A DNA stretch of 64,000 bases from positions 3,527,651 to 3,591,650 of the forward strand of contig CM012953.1 in NCBI GenBank assembly GCA_000181795.3, given 5' to 3'. The stretch comes from Trichinella spiralis. Lineage: Eukaryota; Nematoda; Enoplea; Trichinellida; Trichinellidae. A program made the position numbers and the translations under genes. The notes beneath the pieces are model-generated. The model made no database searches. It had not been told where the DNA came from and worked only from the letters and a program-made list of their open reading frames with translations. Position 1 is the stretch's first letter. The number at the start of each line of letters is the position of its first letter. This document shows positions 22,524 through 35,380 of this stretch, piece after piece.

Positions 22524-25500
22524 TCAGATCAAACAGATAACTGACGGATATAACAAGAAAATATAGAATTTTTATATGCAAAAATGATAAGTTGCTTTGC
22601 TGAGAAAAATTTAATTTAAAAAGAAGAAAGGCACTTTTTTCTTTTAAAATTATCTTAACAATTTGCAAAAATTGTTGACAGCACTTGAGATAGGTTTTCT
22701 TTTATGAAGTTCGCAAAAATATTGATAATGAAAAAGCATTTGCCCCAGTAGACACTTTTGTGAATGCAAATCGTCATGCTTTGGACGTTGATTTATCGAA
22801 AGTAAAATTTATTCCCCAGCAAAATGTATTGTTTTGTCGTTATTTGGAAATTTATTTACCAAACGTTAGACGAAGCAAAAAGATGCCAAAGCTTTGCTTT
22901 ATCACTTTCACCGTAACTTGCAACTATTAATTAAGCACATGAATAAGTTGTTTAATTTTATCTTTTATTCATTGCATCACGAAAATTACAAACATTACTC
23001 AATATTTAATGTAACGATAGCAATTTCAAAAATAAATTCAAAAATACATTATAATTCGATAGAATAAGAAAAGATATTTTTTCATTTCAAATATTTTAGT
23101 GAAATAATTTCCAAAGATAAATATCTCTTTTAATAAAATGATATCATTTCAGATTTTTTATTTATCACTTTTGAATATGCCAAAACTGAGAACAAATTTC
23201 CTTAGAGAGCATTAGAATAAAATAAAAAATAAACTGAAAAGTCATATTATGTAAATATTTTCCTTATTATTTCCAGCATATTCTGTATAAATGGAGCCAC
23301 CAGAAAATTTACAAAAAAAAACAATTGTAAAATAAAACTTAATCTTTCAAATAGTTATTAAATTTTAATAAATCTTTTACAGCATATGAACAATTCTCAC
23401 TGCCAAAAGAATTGGCTTCAAATTCAATACATAGAAAACTTTGCTTTTTGTAAATTGGTAGACTTTTTAAAAATGATGATGTAAAGTAAAATATTTTTTG
23501 AGAAAAAATGGAATATTTTTAGCGTACGTTTGAAGCATGTGCCTAAATAGCAGAATGATAATTATTGATTTACGAAGTCAATTAAACTGAAAATCATTTC
23601 CCAACAGAGAAAGTGAAGTGAAACGTTCTAAATTTGGTTAAAAGTTGCGAAGAAAATATTTAAAAAATAACTATTTCAATAGCATATCTTTGCATCAGTG
23701 CAAGAATTCGAAACAAAAATATTTATAATAAAATAAAAATTATCAAAAACACTTGTTTGCAATAAGTGCAAATTTTTTGCTAATCATAAAATGACAAAAA
23801 ATGAACACAGCTATCCCTTTTTTCCTAACAACTGCTGAAAAATATCATAGCATTGATTTGACTGCTAATCGGAAAAGAGATTTCAACGATAAGCTGATCA
23901 GAAAGAAATATTTCTTTTTTTTCTTGATTTCACATATTAATATATGTTCGAAAAAGAAAAAAACTTCACCAATATCCATTCACGTAATATTCTGCACTCT
24001 ATTGTTAAATAATACTTTCTTACAGTAATTACTGTAAAAAACAGGTTTTTTGTTGGCGTGTTTTTCTTTCTTACTGTATAAAAATAACTATTTTATTGAA
24101 ATATTAATTTAAAAAATATTATATTGAAATTAAATAGAAATTAAAAGCTTACTGTTGATGAGTTGGGAATTTTGTTCAATTTTGTTGGACAAATATTTCG
24201 AACAGAAACGGCCGCCTGATAATAAATGCGGCAAAGGAACGACACCATCGAACAGAGCTGACTGGCAATATTGGACACTGTTCAACAACGCTTTTCAAGC
24301 ACCGCTTCGTCAGCTATTCAGCTTGGCAAAAGTAATCATTTGATTGGATAACTAATAAATGAGCAGAAAGTGACGTATTGAGAAATTTACCCGTTTTTTT
24401 CTCCAACTCTGAGAAAGCCAGTGAGGAAAAAAGCCAAAATTGAACTATCGATTGAGTGTCATTACGCCAGCACGCTTCACCTGTATAATTCAGCTTGCTT
24501 ATTTGACTTTTGATGTTGGCAAGTTGAATATTGTCGAAAAAGTGAAAGCCAACGTGGCTTTTAGCTTTTAGCCGTTCAACGGGCACGCAGAAACAAAAGA
24601 AACACTCAAATGAATTGCCTATTCTCACTTTCATTATTCTATATTGCACAGACGCAGACCCAGACACAGGCGTTGCATTGGCACACACAGACGAATTCTT
24701 TGTGAAAATATTTTGAAAAATATTTTAATTATGTATATATATTTTTCTATTCAATAAATTCATGTTTCTTTCATATATTTTTTTTATTTCATCTGAATAT
24801 TATATATTGAATATTTCTCCACTACAAACTGTCGAACAACTAATAATCCACCCAATACAGAAGCGTCTTCAACAAAATACATGTATTTTTTTAAATAAAA
24901 AATAGAAATCATTTAAAAAAATAATTATATTTTTAAACACATATACATTTTTATAAAATAAATTTCACAATATTATTCATAAGTTGAATTTTATTGAATG
25001 ATTAAAAGAAATTTTAATTGTCAATTATCTGATTTTTGAAATATAATTTTAAAATATTAAAATTAATAATGCACATTTCTTATGAATTTTTATATTTTGT
25101 TCAAGTACCAACAAATGATGTGAAATAATATTAAGAAAATTGAAATAGAATTCAAGCTAAAAAATGTAAAATTTAGTTTCAACAAGTGAAATTGGAAACC
25201 TTTCCTTTTCTCATCTTATTGACAACATTATAACAATTCTCCATGTACCTTCATCACATGTTGCTTGCAAAGGAAAACGATGAAAGTTTATAGGCTTTTT
25301 CCATTAATATTAATTAAAATCACGACATTTTATTCACATCTTATTCAGCTAATGGAGTCATATTTCAATTTAAATGTCGTCTGTGTACATAATTTAAAAA
25401 TTAAAATTTATCATCAAAGAAATATTATTATCAGCATGTAAATTTTCTCAACCTCAACATCCTGTCATAGAAAATGGTATATCTAACTTGCCACAATTTT

Positions 25501-27599
25501 AGTAGCAGCGTCTTTTATTGACTGAAACTGCTCTTGCATTGAAGATATATGTGTGTGTGTCCAAATGAACATGTGTGGAAAAGAAAAAGAAAACAGCTTT
25601 AATAATTAATTTTATGAAAATGTCCAACTTTCAAAGTATGGATGTACATTTTTTTATTTGTCTATTATTTATTGTCGTGTTATCACTTGTTGATGATGAT
25701 GAAGTAATATTTTTGACATTGCCTGCTTTTATCAGTACACAACTTAAAGGTTCATTTAAATTGAAACGTTGTAGAATTGTTACTTAATCTAATAAAATCT
25801 GTCAACACAATATAATCATCCTATATCCATGATGAAGAGCGGCCGCTGAACCCAGCAGGCGCGTTTACGTTGATTTTATTCAATTATTGTCTAGCAATCT
25901 TCTATTGATCGTTTAGATCTTCTTTAAATTGCATGCCAGATGACCATTTTCAACTTATAAGCTACTTTTAAACTTCCCAAAGATGATTAAAACTGAAGTG
26001 ACGGAATGGGAATTTGAACTGCAGTGAATAAAATAAATTTGACCTCCTATTAACCACTTTGCGGATAGCAGTTTCAAATTCTGGCAACGGCAAGTGTAAA
26101 TAATTCAACCCCTGCAAACATATGCAAGTATCTGCGTTAGCATGTACTAAACAAAAAAAACAGAAATATCCAGCAAAACTTGCTAAAGAAGCAATGAACA
26201 TTTCCCTTAAAAGTTATCGAAAATGTTGATCAACTAAATTTTCAAATTATTCACTAATAACGAATAAATTAAGCTATAACTCTTCAAATCTAAAATTATT
26301 GCTTATTATTTAGCTGAAATGTGTTGTGCGTAAAAGTTTCGTGATTGTACTTCTGAAATGCATTGATAAGCTTTACATTTAAAATATTTTCACGGACCAC
26401 TTGAACACGACAATTTTGCAGTTTGAAAATTTCTCTACAAGCATTTATTTATCAGCGCTCAATTGGCAAATTAACATTTAGTTTTCTTTATTACGCAAAT
26501 ATGATGATAATGACAAACGCATTCATCAGATATGTTGTTTTCAAGTTTTCATAGGAAAAAAATTAAAAATACCGTTTCAATGCATTCACATCACTGATAT
26601 TATCCAATAGCAATGCCACCAAGTTTTCAGTAAAATATTACAATATATATGCATGCAATCACTTGAGAATAATCACAAGTTTGGAAAGTGTTTAAGGAAG
26701 TTCAGCTTTTGATCATTGTTGTTTGTTAAAAATAAAGTAAAACCTGCACTTGAAATGAATATAAATTTTTGAACATTTTAAAATATGTAATATTCAAATT
26801 TACTGCATACTATATTTACAAAGCTTGAATGGGAAAAAGATTTTGTTTTTCAAGCCTCTCACAGTGCTCTTACTCAGACTAGTGTGTTAAGTAAAAAGCA
26901 GTTTTTTCTTCCACAATGTTATTGCTTATTTTAAAAAATTCTTCTTCAAAATTTACTTTCAATACTAAATAAACATCCACTTTAACACACTATGAGTTAA
27001 TATTGAAATGATTGAAAACCAAGTGTCAGTTTGCTTTATTTTTCTCAACTAAAAGATTATCCATTAAAATAATGGAACAGTTGAAAAAATATCTAAAATT
27101 TAAATAAAATAGTAAAAATTAAACTTTCATTACATTATTCGCTTTTTATAAATTTTTGCTCTTGTTTCATTTTTTACAGTAGTAGAATTAACAAACTTTT
27201 TACTTTGATCCAAATAGAACGTTCAGTACAGCAGTAGTACAGTAAACTTTGATAAATGTTTTCCTTTGGATGTGATGATGTGAAATGCAAATTGTGCAAT
27301 TGAACATTCACAGACGAGTTTCAATTATGTTGGACAGAAAATTTTATTTAAATTTTGAGTATATTTTTTCAAATTAAGCATTGAATAAGTTGATGGAAAT
27401 GGAAAATTAAAAAGCAATGGTCATAAATTGCAAAGAGCAGAGGTTAAGGAGATAATAACGAAAGAAGAATAATTAGGTGATTTTATTAATTCATGTTATT
27501 TATTTAAATGTTTAATCTGATTTTGATCAATTTAACGGAAATAATGAAGAATAAGATGAAATAAAAAGAAAAAAACAGTTTTTTTTCGTTTTTTGAAAC

Positions 27600-28330
27600 C
27601 TACATACCTTGAGAGCTTTGTACATTGCTTTCCTGAGTGGGTGAAGCTTCAGTGGCGAAGTTGGAAAACTGTGGACGAGCTGTTATATTTGCAATTCACT
27701 CGGACCAGCAGTGGTGAATTTGCTGTTTTGAAATGAATTTCAAGACTGCCAATCGATAATACAATTATCCAAGGCTTCATGGAGGTTTATGCAGTTGGCC
27801 GTCTGGCGGCTTGGCGGACAATTTCGACCAATGATTCCCAAAATTGGATACAGCTCGTGGACCGACCGCCGGACATTACTCGGAGCGCGACAAAATACTT
27901 AATTCAAATCTGAAGCACCGTCGACCACTTTGCTGGGATCAGTGAAATGGAACCGTCAAAAAGAGCGCATTTTGTGGCTAAGTTTATTTGTTGGGGGTCA
28001 ATTGCTTGCTCAAAACAGGGTCTCGTTCTTAAAACAGCACGGTCGATTGAGAGAAAAAAGCCAATTATTACGTCATTAAAGTTTAGATTGATTTTCGATT
28101 AACGAGTAAACGACGCCGAATCTCTGAAGAATCTCTCTCGTTCGACAAATGTTCCCCTTGTTAAGAGGCTCAATTAATTAAGAACACTGCCCCGCTTGCA
28201 GGGTGCATGGAATATGCAACAGACGGCCCAAACAGTCCGGAAGGAAGTCGTGTAAATTTCGAAAAACCACCCCAACTATGCGCATCATGCATTACAACTC
28301 CAACAGCTAGCCCCTATTCACCTAACGGCA
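27600..28330. other. GC-rich island, possible promoter and leader exon
   Basis: A sharply less AT-rich stretch inside the gene desert. On the - strand it ends in a clean splice donor (CTCAAG/GTATGT near 27607-27613), and a TGACGTAA CRE-like octamer is present. No long open frame runs through it, so it looks like a promoter with a non-coding leader exon, or a conserved regulatory element. Confidence 0.4.
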
Positions 28331-29240
28331 CAATTTTCAATGCAGTGAAATTCTATCCGAAATGAGCAATTTTACATATGCTGTCGTCTTCTATTTCATC
28401 TTCACAACAATACCTTTTCAGAAATATACGTTGCCATGATGTAAAATTGAAATCATCATTTGAAATTTAATAGTAAAAAAGAGAAATAAGGAATTTTTCT
28501 TTTTCAACTATATTTTCAGGCGTTGAAAAAGTAATGAAATAGCGTTGCAACTGTGATGCATAAAAATTCACTAAACAAAACAACGTTGTTAGTTTTATTA
28601 TTATTCATATAATAATGCAAGCAATGCTCGCAAAACACGAGAAAAAATGGAATATATTTCTGAAGTGTAGGGATGCAGCAGCAATAGTTTTTGACTTGCT
28701 AATCCTATGATCACAATTGAGTTTCGATTCAGTTTATCATTAATATTATAAAATGATTATCCTTTTCTGCAATTTAAATTATTCAAGTGACTGATTAATA
28801 ATAATAATAATTTGAATTTGTTAAAACAACATATAGCTAACATTTTATTGCAATTATTATTATTAATTATCACTCTGGTTGTTATATTTTTAAAAGAAAA
28901 GCTGGTTGTCAACATCATTTACAACTAGCGATGATGTTTCAAAATGGCTTTCAAGTATCTGCAAATCAATGTAATGTCGTGCACTTTAATTGAAAAACAC
29001 TTTTAACAAAAACGACAATTTCGATAACTTTTAACATAAATAAAAATAATGAAACTGCTGTTAACAAACCCAATATATATATAACAACATATCCAATTAC
29101 TTGATGATATACGGCACGTTTGAGGATGAAGCTCTTCCAAGTGAAATACTGCTCATGATATCGAAAGAGAAAAAGAAAAAAAAAGTATATATATTTCTTT
29201 TTTCATTAAGTAAGCAAACCAAAGTAAATTTTTCAATCGA

Positions 29241-31204
29241 TCAAGCTTTCAAATCAACGGCGTAGTTGGCAGGATAAAGTCCAGTAATGCCGTCCTTACG
29301 ACCCTTGCACCATCCTTGTTCGTCTTCGTCGCCCAATTTTTCAAAAATATCACCTTAAAAACAACAATAACAGAATTTTTATCATTAAATAAAATTAATA
29401 ATAATAATAAATACCCTTTTTGAAAGAAAATTCATCATCCTCTTGCTTATTGTAATCATAAAGGGCTTTCACCATCTTCGGTTCAAATTCATTTGACGAA
29501 CCACTTTCATCCCACTCGTCAATACAATGCGTCGTGACATCGGATGAATTTGTCATTTTTGATCTTTGAACAGCAAACAAACACACAATAAATCAACAAC
29601 GCGCAAGTAAATAAAATACAACTCACTTATCATCCAATGGTTCGACAAAGCAGTTGTCAGCATTGGGATCGGCAATGCTTTCACGTTTGGAAAGCAAAAC
29701 GACCGGCTCATCACCGGCAACTTTGTTGCGCTTTTTCACAATTTCACGTACTTCTGGTGTGTAAGTCTGCATAATTAAGTTTGTCGTCATATGCATCAAG
29801 TTCAAAGAGAAAAATTTAAATAATTTCAATTTCAAAATCCTACCTCGAAAACTGGGCAATTAAATGGCATCCCCGGACCAAACTCTTTTTCCCAATTTTG
29901 CACATCCTTTTCCGCGTCAACACTGGTCACGGTCGACAAAAATTGCTCATAAATGGAGTTCAGCCTTCAAAATATAATTTTCACTGAGCATTGCTTTGTG
30001 TCGAAACAGTTAATTAAAAATAAATAAATAATATCACTTTGGTTCGTTGGACATGTTCAAACAATCGTGAGCTCCTTTGAGCATTTCTTTGAAAAATTTC
30101 AATCGCTTCAATTCCAACTCTTGACAACGCTTGAAAACCTGCATCATGTCCGCCTGATAAGTCGACTTGTAGTCGGATATTGCCGCAACAGTCTGCATTG
30201 GGCAGTAAAATACATGAGAAACTGTGAGATAAGAAAAGAAAAGAATATATACCTTTCTATATTCTTCTTCAGCTTTTTGTCGTTCCGTTTGGCATTTGAC
30301 CATTTTCTCGTGAAATTTTTTCACCTGCTCCCTGGACATTTCAGGATTTCCAGCTGCGTTCTTTTCTTGATTCTCGGCTGATCGTTCCATGCGAGAAGAT
30401 GAAAAATATTCACGTTTAGCTTTCAAAATTTTCCCATACAACTTTGCCCATGGTTTCTGAGCCTTCAACAAAATGACAAACAAACATTAGCAACGTATCA
30501 AAGATCAAAACAAAAGATGCAAATCCCTATTGCAAAGCAACTTATTTCAGATAAAAATTTAAAAAAATAAATACTTAAAGTATAATCAAATAGAAAATTT
30601 TTTACCGTTAAATCTTGATTGTCCATTGCATTACAGTATGAATGAGCAGAACAAAGAAATGCAAAAATTGAATAAAAAAATCTATACATATAAGATATTT
30701 TGTCCGAATTTAATAAGCTCACCCGTTTGAAAGCTTCTTCAATTTCTTTGCCCTCTTTGACGGCACCGAAGGCAGTTTTGTGAAAATTGTCCTTCGACCA
30801 TATTTTGATCACGTTGAACACTTCGTCGATGAGTCGATCGCGCCGTTGTAAATGCAGATCCGCTTTGCTCCTTCCTTCTTGTAAAATTGCTTTCCAAGCT
30901 TCTTGTGCACTACCGTACTCGACCCCTTGAAAAATTTGTAAAATCAAAACTTTTGTATTTTTCAACATACCCAACGAAATGTAGTACCTTTGTCGACGTG
31001 TTCGGACCATTTTTTTGACCACTGTTGCAATGATTTGGCGTAGGCAGCTTCGATTTCGCTTCGTTCACGTATCAACAGAGACAATTCTGAACAAAGACGA
31101 GGCGCATCTTCAATGCGACGAACACTTCTCTTGTACTGACCAATTTCCCAAAACGATTCCAACGCAGTTTCTCCATTTAATATGCTGGAATCTGACGGCG
31201 ACAT
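29241..31204 (-). CDS. PACSIN: PACSIN/syndapin (F-BAR and SH3 protein)
   Basis: PACSIN proteins bend membranes through an F-BAR dimer and recruit dynamin and N-WASP through an SH3 domain during endocytosis and recycling. ATG at 31204 starts [20 protein letters not shown]. Successive exons give the F-BAR coiled coil: LRE-type motifs ([20 protein letters not shown]), [38 protein letters not shown], and [20 protein letters not shown] near 30190-30130. A linker ([12 protein letters not shown]) follows, then an acidic region, and the C-terminal SH3 is split over two exons: [20 protein letters not shown] and [20 protein letters not shown]. The stop is TGA 29241-29243. Introns are short and GT-AG. 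C. elegans has one such gene, sdpn-1. No NPF motif for EHD binding was noticed. Confidence 0.95.
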
Positions 31205-33230
31205 TTCTACCAAACACACCTGAAAACCAGTGGATAAAATCACAAATTTCAATAATAATAATAATTATTATTATTATCAATAATTTGACAATATGAAATC
31301 AACGTGTCACTAAACTGTTGACAAAACGATCTAAAAACACAGCACAGCACAGTGTGAAAAAAACTTCTTCTCTAGAACCAACGCCAACGCTCGTTCAAGG
31401 TTGGCTCCTAAGCAACAACTCGTACACAAACTCAACCGAACAGATAAAACTTTACACAAACTGGACAACGTCCAGACAACATATGTACAGGAGGTCATCG
31501 ACATTGCTGATAATAGCAACATGCACCACGGATGGATAAGATCATTTCACTCGTGCAAGAAATTAACCGCGAATTAAACTGACAAACCAACTAACAACTC
31601 AATATTATTCAAACAACAACAACACTTGGACATTTATTCACCGCTCAAGTAGACATTTTTCTACTAAAATAATACAACGAATTTGGAAAATTATCTAGCT
31701 ATTTCATCAAGCTACACTGTTTGCATAATGTTCTATTAACAAGCTAAATTTATGTATTATGAATCATACTATTCATTAATGCTTGTGAATCACTGAAAAA
31801 TTATTTATCACTGAATTATACTACGCATTTATAGAGTAACATTTGAAAAGCTGCAAAAGCTTAACTGACTGACTAACGAAAGTTAAACACATGAAAGCAC
31901 CATTTGAAGTGCACAAATATGCGGTCATTTTCACATGGCACGGAGTGAAATGTTTCATCAAGCACATACCATTCGAGTTTTGTTGCAATGTTCACTAAAC
32001 GCTGATTTTTTAGATAACAGAAAATACAACAGCGGAAACTTTCGGCCTTCGAAGCAAACAAGTTTCCAAGGACAGTTTTAAAAGAAAATTAATCAATGCT
32101 TTCCCTTTTCATTAAACGCGTACATGAAAAATGGCAGAAAATAGAATTTATATAAAAAAATACAATTAACAGTTAAAAAGTAGCAGCCTAGTATTTCATA
32201 AATGTGTTCAAGAAAACAAAAAGGGACATCTACCTAAAAAATGGACTTGAAAAGCAATTATTTTTATCCTATATAATACAAGATGCTAACAATGATGAAA
32301 ATTGAAAAAAATTTCAGTTTTATTAATAAAAAATAATATAAAAGCGCAACAAGTCACGAACGAAGCACCTTCAGAGAAATTCAACTCCGCTGGCGGATAT
32401 TTCAAGGCATACTGTAGTTGACAAATGGACACCTACTTGTTGTAAAACTTAACATATCTACCTGCAAATTCGGCTTAAGGTAATTAACAGAAAATTCAAA
32501 TATAAAGTAAGTCCAAAAAATAATTTAAATATGCGTTTATTTTATTTAATTAGACAATGTGCTTTGTTTCAATCACTGTTAATCACTTTGTTGCATTTGT
32601 AGTATTATTCTGTATGATATTTATTGAAAAGAAAATGTTATAAAATTCAAACCAATTTTTATGCATTACATTTTAACTGCTGTCAAACTCATCTCATTCG
32701 TTTATATGTAAAAGCTCTTCTTCATTTATTGGCAGAAACTTTATATAATTTATAATAAAGTGTATAAATATTATTAACGCTAAAATTTATAAATATACAT
32801 TTTTTTAATGTCAATTTGTTAAGCAACTGTTATTAAAATAACAAATTATAGATGTGTATTTACAGTATAATGTATGATTCGTAAATAAAACTTGCATTCA
32901 ATTATATATTTACCTTTCTGTAGTGTACACGCAAACGATAGAAGGATACCTTAATATAGGGTTGGTAAAAATGTTTATGAATATTAACTATAATAAATAA
33001 TTTTAATAATTAATAACAATCATTTTAAGTTGATAAGGGATTTATATATACAGGCATTTTGTGAAAGTTTTTAATAAATTTGCAGCAATGTGTTGCTAAA
33101 CTTTTGTTAAAATTTTTGCGCTTTACCTATGAAATAATAAGTTGCATGTGAATAAACTCGATTCTTTTGGATAGAATATTTTAAACAAAGCTCATTTATT
33201 TCATCTTAAGGTTTCGATTGCTTGGAAATT
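31205..33230. other. Divergent intergenic region between PACSIN and rps-3
   Basis: Holds the promoters of two divergently transcribed genes. 31320-31540 is less AT-rich and probably contains PACSIN 5' untranslated sequence (an acceptor lies just before the ATG). A (AAT)n/(ATT)n palindromic run sits at about 31250-31280. No coding gene is supported. Confidence 0.5.
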
Positions 33231-34326
33231 ATGCCGTTTGCATCAATTAAGAAGAAAGTAAAGTTTGAAATTTCATTGTTGACTACGTTTTGCTATTGTT
33301 AACAGTGTACTCTTTTAGTTTATTGCCGATGGTGTGTTCAAAGCGGAGTTGAACAATTTTTTTATGAGAGAATTGGCCGAAGATGGTTATTCGGGGGTAG
33401 AAGTTCGTAAGACCCCACGTAAAACAGAAATTATAATTATGGCAACGCGAACGCAAAATGTGCTGGGTGAAAAAGGCCGGCGAATCCGCGAACTTACATC
33501 TTTAGTACAGAAGCGATTCAATTTACCAGAAGAATCGGTTGATGTATGGTTTGCATATGTTTTATGTTTACTTTTGTTGAAGTTTCATATATGTTTCAGT
33601 TGTACGCTGAAAAAGTTGCTCAGCGTGGATTATGCGCAATAGCACAGTGTGAATCGCTTCGGTTTAAGTTAATAGGTGGTCTTCCAGTTAGACGGTATGC
33701 ATTAATTATAGATTATAACATTTTTGTTGTATTTTATTTCACTAGAATATTCTTGTAAAATGTTTCATTAAACAGGGTGTATGTTAAAAGATTATTTTCA
33801 CTTTTGAAATTTTAGCGCCTGTTATGGTATTCTTCGTTACATTATGGAATCCCAGGCAAAAGGTTGTGAAGTAATTGTTTCTGGAAAATTGCGTGGTCAG
33901 CGTGCAAAATCAATGAAATTTGTTGATGGTTTAATGATTCACAGTGGTGATCCAACAAATGAATATGTAGAAAAAGGTGTTCGTCACGTCGTTCTACGCC
34001 AAGGTATTTTTACGATTATTATTATTACTATTAGCAAAAAACATGTTTGTATTTTATTTAAATATTTTTTGATAGGTGTTATTGGTATAAAAGTAAAAAT
34101 TATGCTACCGCACGATCCGAAGGGTGTATACGGACCGAAGAAACCTTTGCCGGATTCTGTAGTAGTTTTCGAACCAAAGGAAGAAATTGTAAGTTGGTTA
34201 TTTTTATGTTTATTTTGTTTATGATTACAGCTGAATATACTTTGATTTTAGCAAATTAAGGAAAAGCCTAGTGAAATGCAGTATGGCAGTCTGACTGGTC
34301 CAACACCAGATACCATGGGATTTTAA
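33231..34326 (+). CDS. rps-3: 40S ribosomal protein uS3 (RPS3)
   Basis: Six exons: 33231-33257, 33319-33543, 33600-33694, 33816-34003, 34076-34188, 34252-34326, giving 240 residues against 243 in human. It is part of the small ribosomal subunit at the mRNA entry channel. The type-2 KH domain is clear ([20 protein letters not shown], with the GEKGRR loop), followed by [40 protein letters not shown] and [20 protein letters not shown]. The N-terminus MPFASIKKK differs from the vertebrate MAVQISKKR but keeps the basic run. The C-terminal tail is short. AATAAA at 34359-34364 is the likely polyadenylation signal. All exon joins are GT-AG and in phase. Confidence 0.98.
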
Positions 34327-35380
34327 TTTCCTAATGATAACGGTGTAGAACTGAAAAAAATAAAAATATTCCATCAATTTTGCTCATGTTATGTGCTTTT
34401 TGTTTACTATTGCTGTAAATTAAGAAACTCAAATAGTTTATACGATATTTATTGTAAATTTTCTTTAATTTATTAATCTAATGAACGTTACCGGCACCAT
34501 GCAGTACCATTGGGGCATCATAAAAATGCTTATAAATATTCATTACAGTAATAAGTTTGACTAACTTACACGATGCAGTCTTTATGCTGAAACTATATGT
34601 TTGTAGTACCGAGTTTTCAAACTAATGATTTGTTGCCAAAATGAACTGACGAACAATTAATATGGCGTTTATTCTCTTTATTGAATGTGAATGGATACAA
34701 TTCTTATAAATACCCCGTTGCGTTGAAAAAAGTTTTCTCTTTCTTTGAATACTCATATTTTCAGAGTTCTTCAGTTTTTAACTGTACGAATTTTCACAAT
34801 AATTATTTCTGTTAATCATCCATAAAAAATCTACTAAAATTAAAAAAATTTAAATCGTTATCATTATATTGTGATGTTGTTAAAAGAACTGCATTAACGA
34901 TAAACAAACCTGAAAAACATATTTTAAATATACTGTATGCGATCTAAGTGAAAAGTGTAGAAATATTCATTTCTGTAGTAAGTGTGAGATTTTTGGTTTT
35001 ATTTTTATGTCAACTTCTAAATATGTTTGCATGTTATTCTTCTAATTCTAATGTAATATTTTAAACGTATTGAATGTACAGAATTATTATATATTTCATT
35101 TTTTGGTTTTTTGTATTTATTATATGTTTTACGTTTTTCTTGTCTTGCTTTTGTTTTATTCTATTCAAAATTTATCCACATAATGTCAGATTCTTTAATA
35201 AAATATTTTGCATGCTAGTATACTGGAATGCTGTTAAGTTTAAAAATAGATTTGTATTATATGTAGCAATCGTTTAAGCATTTCAGTGTCGATTTTTATT
35301 TGTTCTTTTTTTTCTTTTGGTGTGATCATTTATGAATTTTTATTTTTTTTTATTTGAGTACTTTGCATTTGCAATTTACA
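34327..35380. other. Intergenic between rps-3 and pgam-5
   Basis: AT-rich, T-rich towards the right. A 67-codon open frame at 35074-35277 is Phe/Ile/Tyr-rich because of T content and has no recognised homologue. Confidence 0.5.

Larger units (their letters stand above)
19243..29240. other. Long AT-rich gene-poor region
   Basis: About 10 kb with no supported coding gene and no clear transposon. It is mostly A/T with short simple repeats. Islands of higher GC stand out at about 24180-24330, 25840-25870 and, most clearly, 27600-28330. It may be intergenic regulatory DNA or contain long 5' introns of the innexin gene. Confidence 0.55.

Noticed and set aside
22471-22566. Small open frames across the CA/TA repeat
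   Set aside because: Simple-repeat artefacts.
24155-24343. A 62-codon + strand frame in the gene desert
   Set aside because: It begins with TTG rather than ATG, has no recognisable motif and no clear splice partners; noted only as a GC-richer patch.
31318-31560. Short open frames on both strands upstream of PACSIN, and an X-box-like string GTTGGCTCCTAAGCAAC
   Set aside because: The frames look like 5' untranslated or promoter sequence, and the string has the wrong spacing for an RFX site.
35074-35277. A 67-codon hydrophobic + strand frame
   Set aside because: Its residues simply reflect a T-rich intergenic stretch; no conservation or splice context is seen.
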